Origin: RBG-13-43-22 sp040755035
GTDB lineage: Bacteria; Desulfobacterota; RBG-13-43-22
Assembly: GCA_040755035.1 (NCBI GenBank)
Contig: JBFMBU010000247.1
Coordinates: forward strand, 1-14,019
Reading direction: 5' to 3'
Length of the DNA: 14,019 nucleotides
This document shows, piece by piece, positions 13,229 to 14,019 of the stretch (the stretch's first letter is position 1; every line of letters starts with the position of its first letter). A program made the translations under genes and the position numbers. The notes beneath the pieces were generated by a model. It had not been told where the DNA came from, did no database searches, and saw nothing but the letters and a program-made list of their open reading frames with translations.

Positions 13229-14019
13229 GTGAATTTAGATCGATTGTTTTTTCCGAAAAGTATCGCCGTCATCGGCGCTTCCGACAATCTGGGCGGCGGG
13301 AAACTGCCCTATTTCCAAATATTACAGAACAACCGTTTTCAGGGAGCGCTTTATCCGGTCAATCCCAAATATCAAACCATTGGCGGGGTCCCGGCCTTCC
13401 CCAGCATTGACGCCTTGCCCGAAGGGGTGGACCTGGCTATCGTGGCCGCACCGGTGCAGCAATCCCTGGAAATCATCCGGGCCGCGGTCCGGAAAAGGAT
13501 CAAATTCGTCCACTTTTTCACTTCCGGTTTCGGGGAGACCGGAAACCGCCAACTGGAAAGGGACCTGGTCAGCGAGGCCGGCAAAGGAGGAGTGCGAATC
13601 GTCGGACCCAATGGGGTGGGAATTTATTGTACCGAATCCCGGATCAGTTTCGGAAATCTCATCCGCGACAACACGCCGGGAATGGTGGCCTTTCTAGGAC
13701 AATCGGGGGGGATCACCGGCAATTTTATGACCACGGCAGCGACCCGGAAGATTTCGCTGAACAAGGTGGTTTCTTATGGAAATCAGATTGACCTCCGGGT
13801 CGAGGATTTTCTTGAATATTTTGCTGAAGATCGGGATATTCGTCTCATCGCCTGTTATATTGAGGACATCAAAGACAGCCGCAGATTCCTGAAGGCCCTG
13901 GGCCGGACAACGGCCAGAAAACCCGTAATTATCCTCAAAGGGGGAAGAACGGAGACAGGGGCTAAGGCGGCCGAGAGCCACACCGGGGCCCTATCCGGTA
14001 ATGATGTCCTCTGGACAAC
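13229..14019 (+). CDS. ADP-forming acyl-CoA synthetase (NDP-forming), N-terminal part
   Basis: The gene runs off the right edge; 263 codons are visible. The CoA-binding Rossmann domain begins SIAVIGASDN (11-20), followed by FFTSGFGETG, RIVGPNGVGI and FLGQSGGITGNFM, the hallmarks of the acetate-CoA ligase (ADP-forming)/succinyl-CoA synthetase alpha-like superfamily. SHTGALSG holds His251, which corresponds to the phosphohistidine of that superfamily. It converts acyl-CoA, ADP and phosphate to acid, CoA and ATP, or the reverse. The start is GTG 13229 (an upstream in-frame stop lies at 13223); its ribosome site is weak, so translation is probably coupled to the NTF2-like gene ending at 13215. 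Whether the ATP-grasp beta domain is fused cannot be seen. Confidence 0.9.
   Translation, partial: MNLDRLFFPKSIAVIGASDNLGGGKLPYFQILQNNRFQGALYPVNPKYQTIGGVPAFPSIDALPEGVDLAIVAAPVQQSLEIIRAAVRKRIKFVHFFTSGFGETGNRQLERDLVSEAGKGGVRIVGPNGVGIYCTESRISFGNLIRDNTPGMVAFLGQSGGITGNFMTTAATRKISLNKVVSYGNQIDLRVEDFLEYFAEDRDIRLIACYIEDIKDSRRFLKALGRTTARKPVIILKGGRTETGAKAAESHTGALSGNDVLWT

Overview
The window looks like chromosomal DNA of a mesophilic anaerobe, most likely a Desulfobacterota (deltaproteobacterial) sulfate reducer or syntroph. This is inferred from gene content: a 4-hydroxybutyryl-CoA dehydratase with every catalytic residue I could check, an ADP-forming acyl-CoA synthetase, a multi-cluster ferredoxin-like protein, a B12-type radical SAM enzyme, a DUF5658-like membrane protein, and degenerate 7- and 8-bp intergenic repeats of a kind I associate with that group. 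No rRNA, tRNA, CRISPR array, phage gene or intact insertion sequence was seen.

Left part (1-4835). A RhlE-type DEAD-box RNA helicase runs leftward from a perfect consensus sigma70 promoter through a leader of about 220 nt, and ends at a strong hairpin. Divergent from it is a rightward set: a delta3,delta2-enoyl-CoA isomerase-like crotonase, a TetR/NemR-like repressor, a winged-helix/ferredoxin protein rich in cysteines, and a 63-residue orphan protein. The promoter of this set carries a 19-bp palindrome that is the obvious operator for the TetR protein, so the set is probably a self-regulated acyl-CoA/redox operon.

Middle (4788-9497). A leftward radical SAM gene has its own terminator and promoter, with a 36-bp dyad just upstream of the -35 box. 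Next comes a stretch holding what looks like the collapsed remnant of a DMT-family transporter. Then a compact leftward operon follows: 4-hydroxybutyryl-CoA dehydratase, a Cys-rich 98-residue protein translationally coupled to it, and a GNAT acetyltransferase. Upstream of the dehydratase is the most unusual structure in the window: 14 GTT-centred heptads in exact 7-nt register facing 6 AAC-centred heptads, also in exact register.

Right part (9498-14019). Three leftward membrane-associated genes follow: an M48 peptidase with TPRs, a DUF5658-like protein and a small membrane protein with an IPW motif. Each has a recognisable promoter. On the other side of an AT-rich divergent region, a rightward NTF2/SnoaL-like gene with a hairpin-bearing leader is followed after 13 nt by an ADP-forming acyl-CoA synthetase cut off by the window end.

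Functional reading (inference): the dehydratase yields crotonyl-CoA, the isomerase shifts a double bond in enoyl-CoAs, and the synthetase interconverts acyl-CoA and acid with ATP. The window is therefore an accessory patch of CoA-thioester fermentation or degradation genes, interspersed with housekeeping membrane genes.
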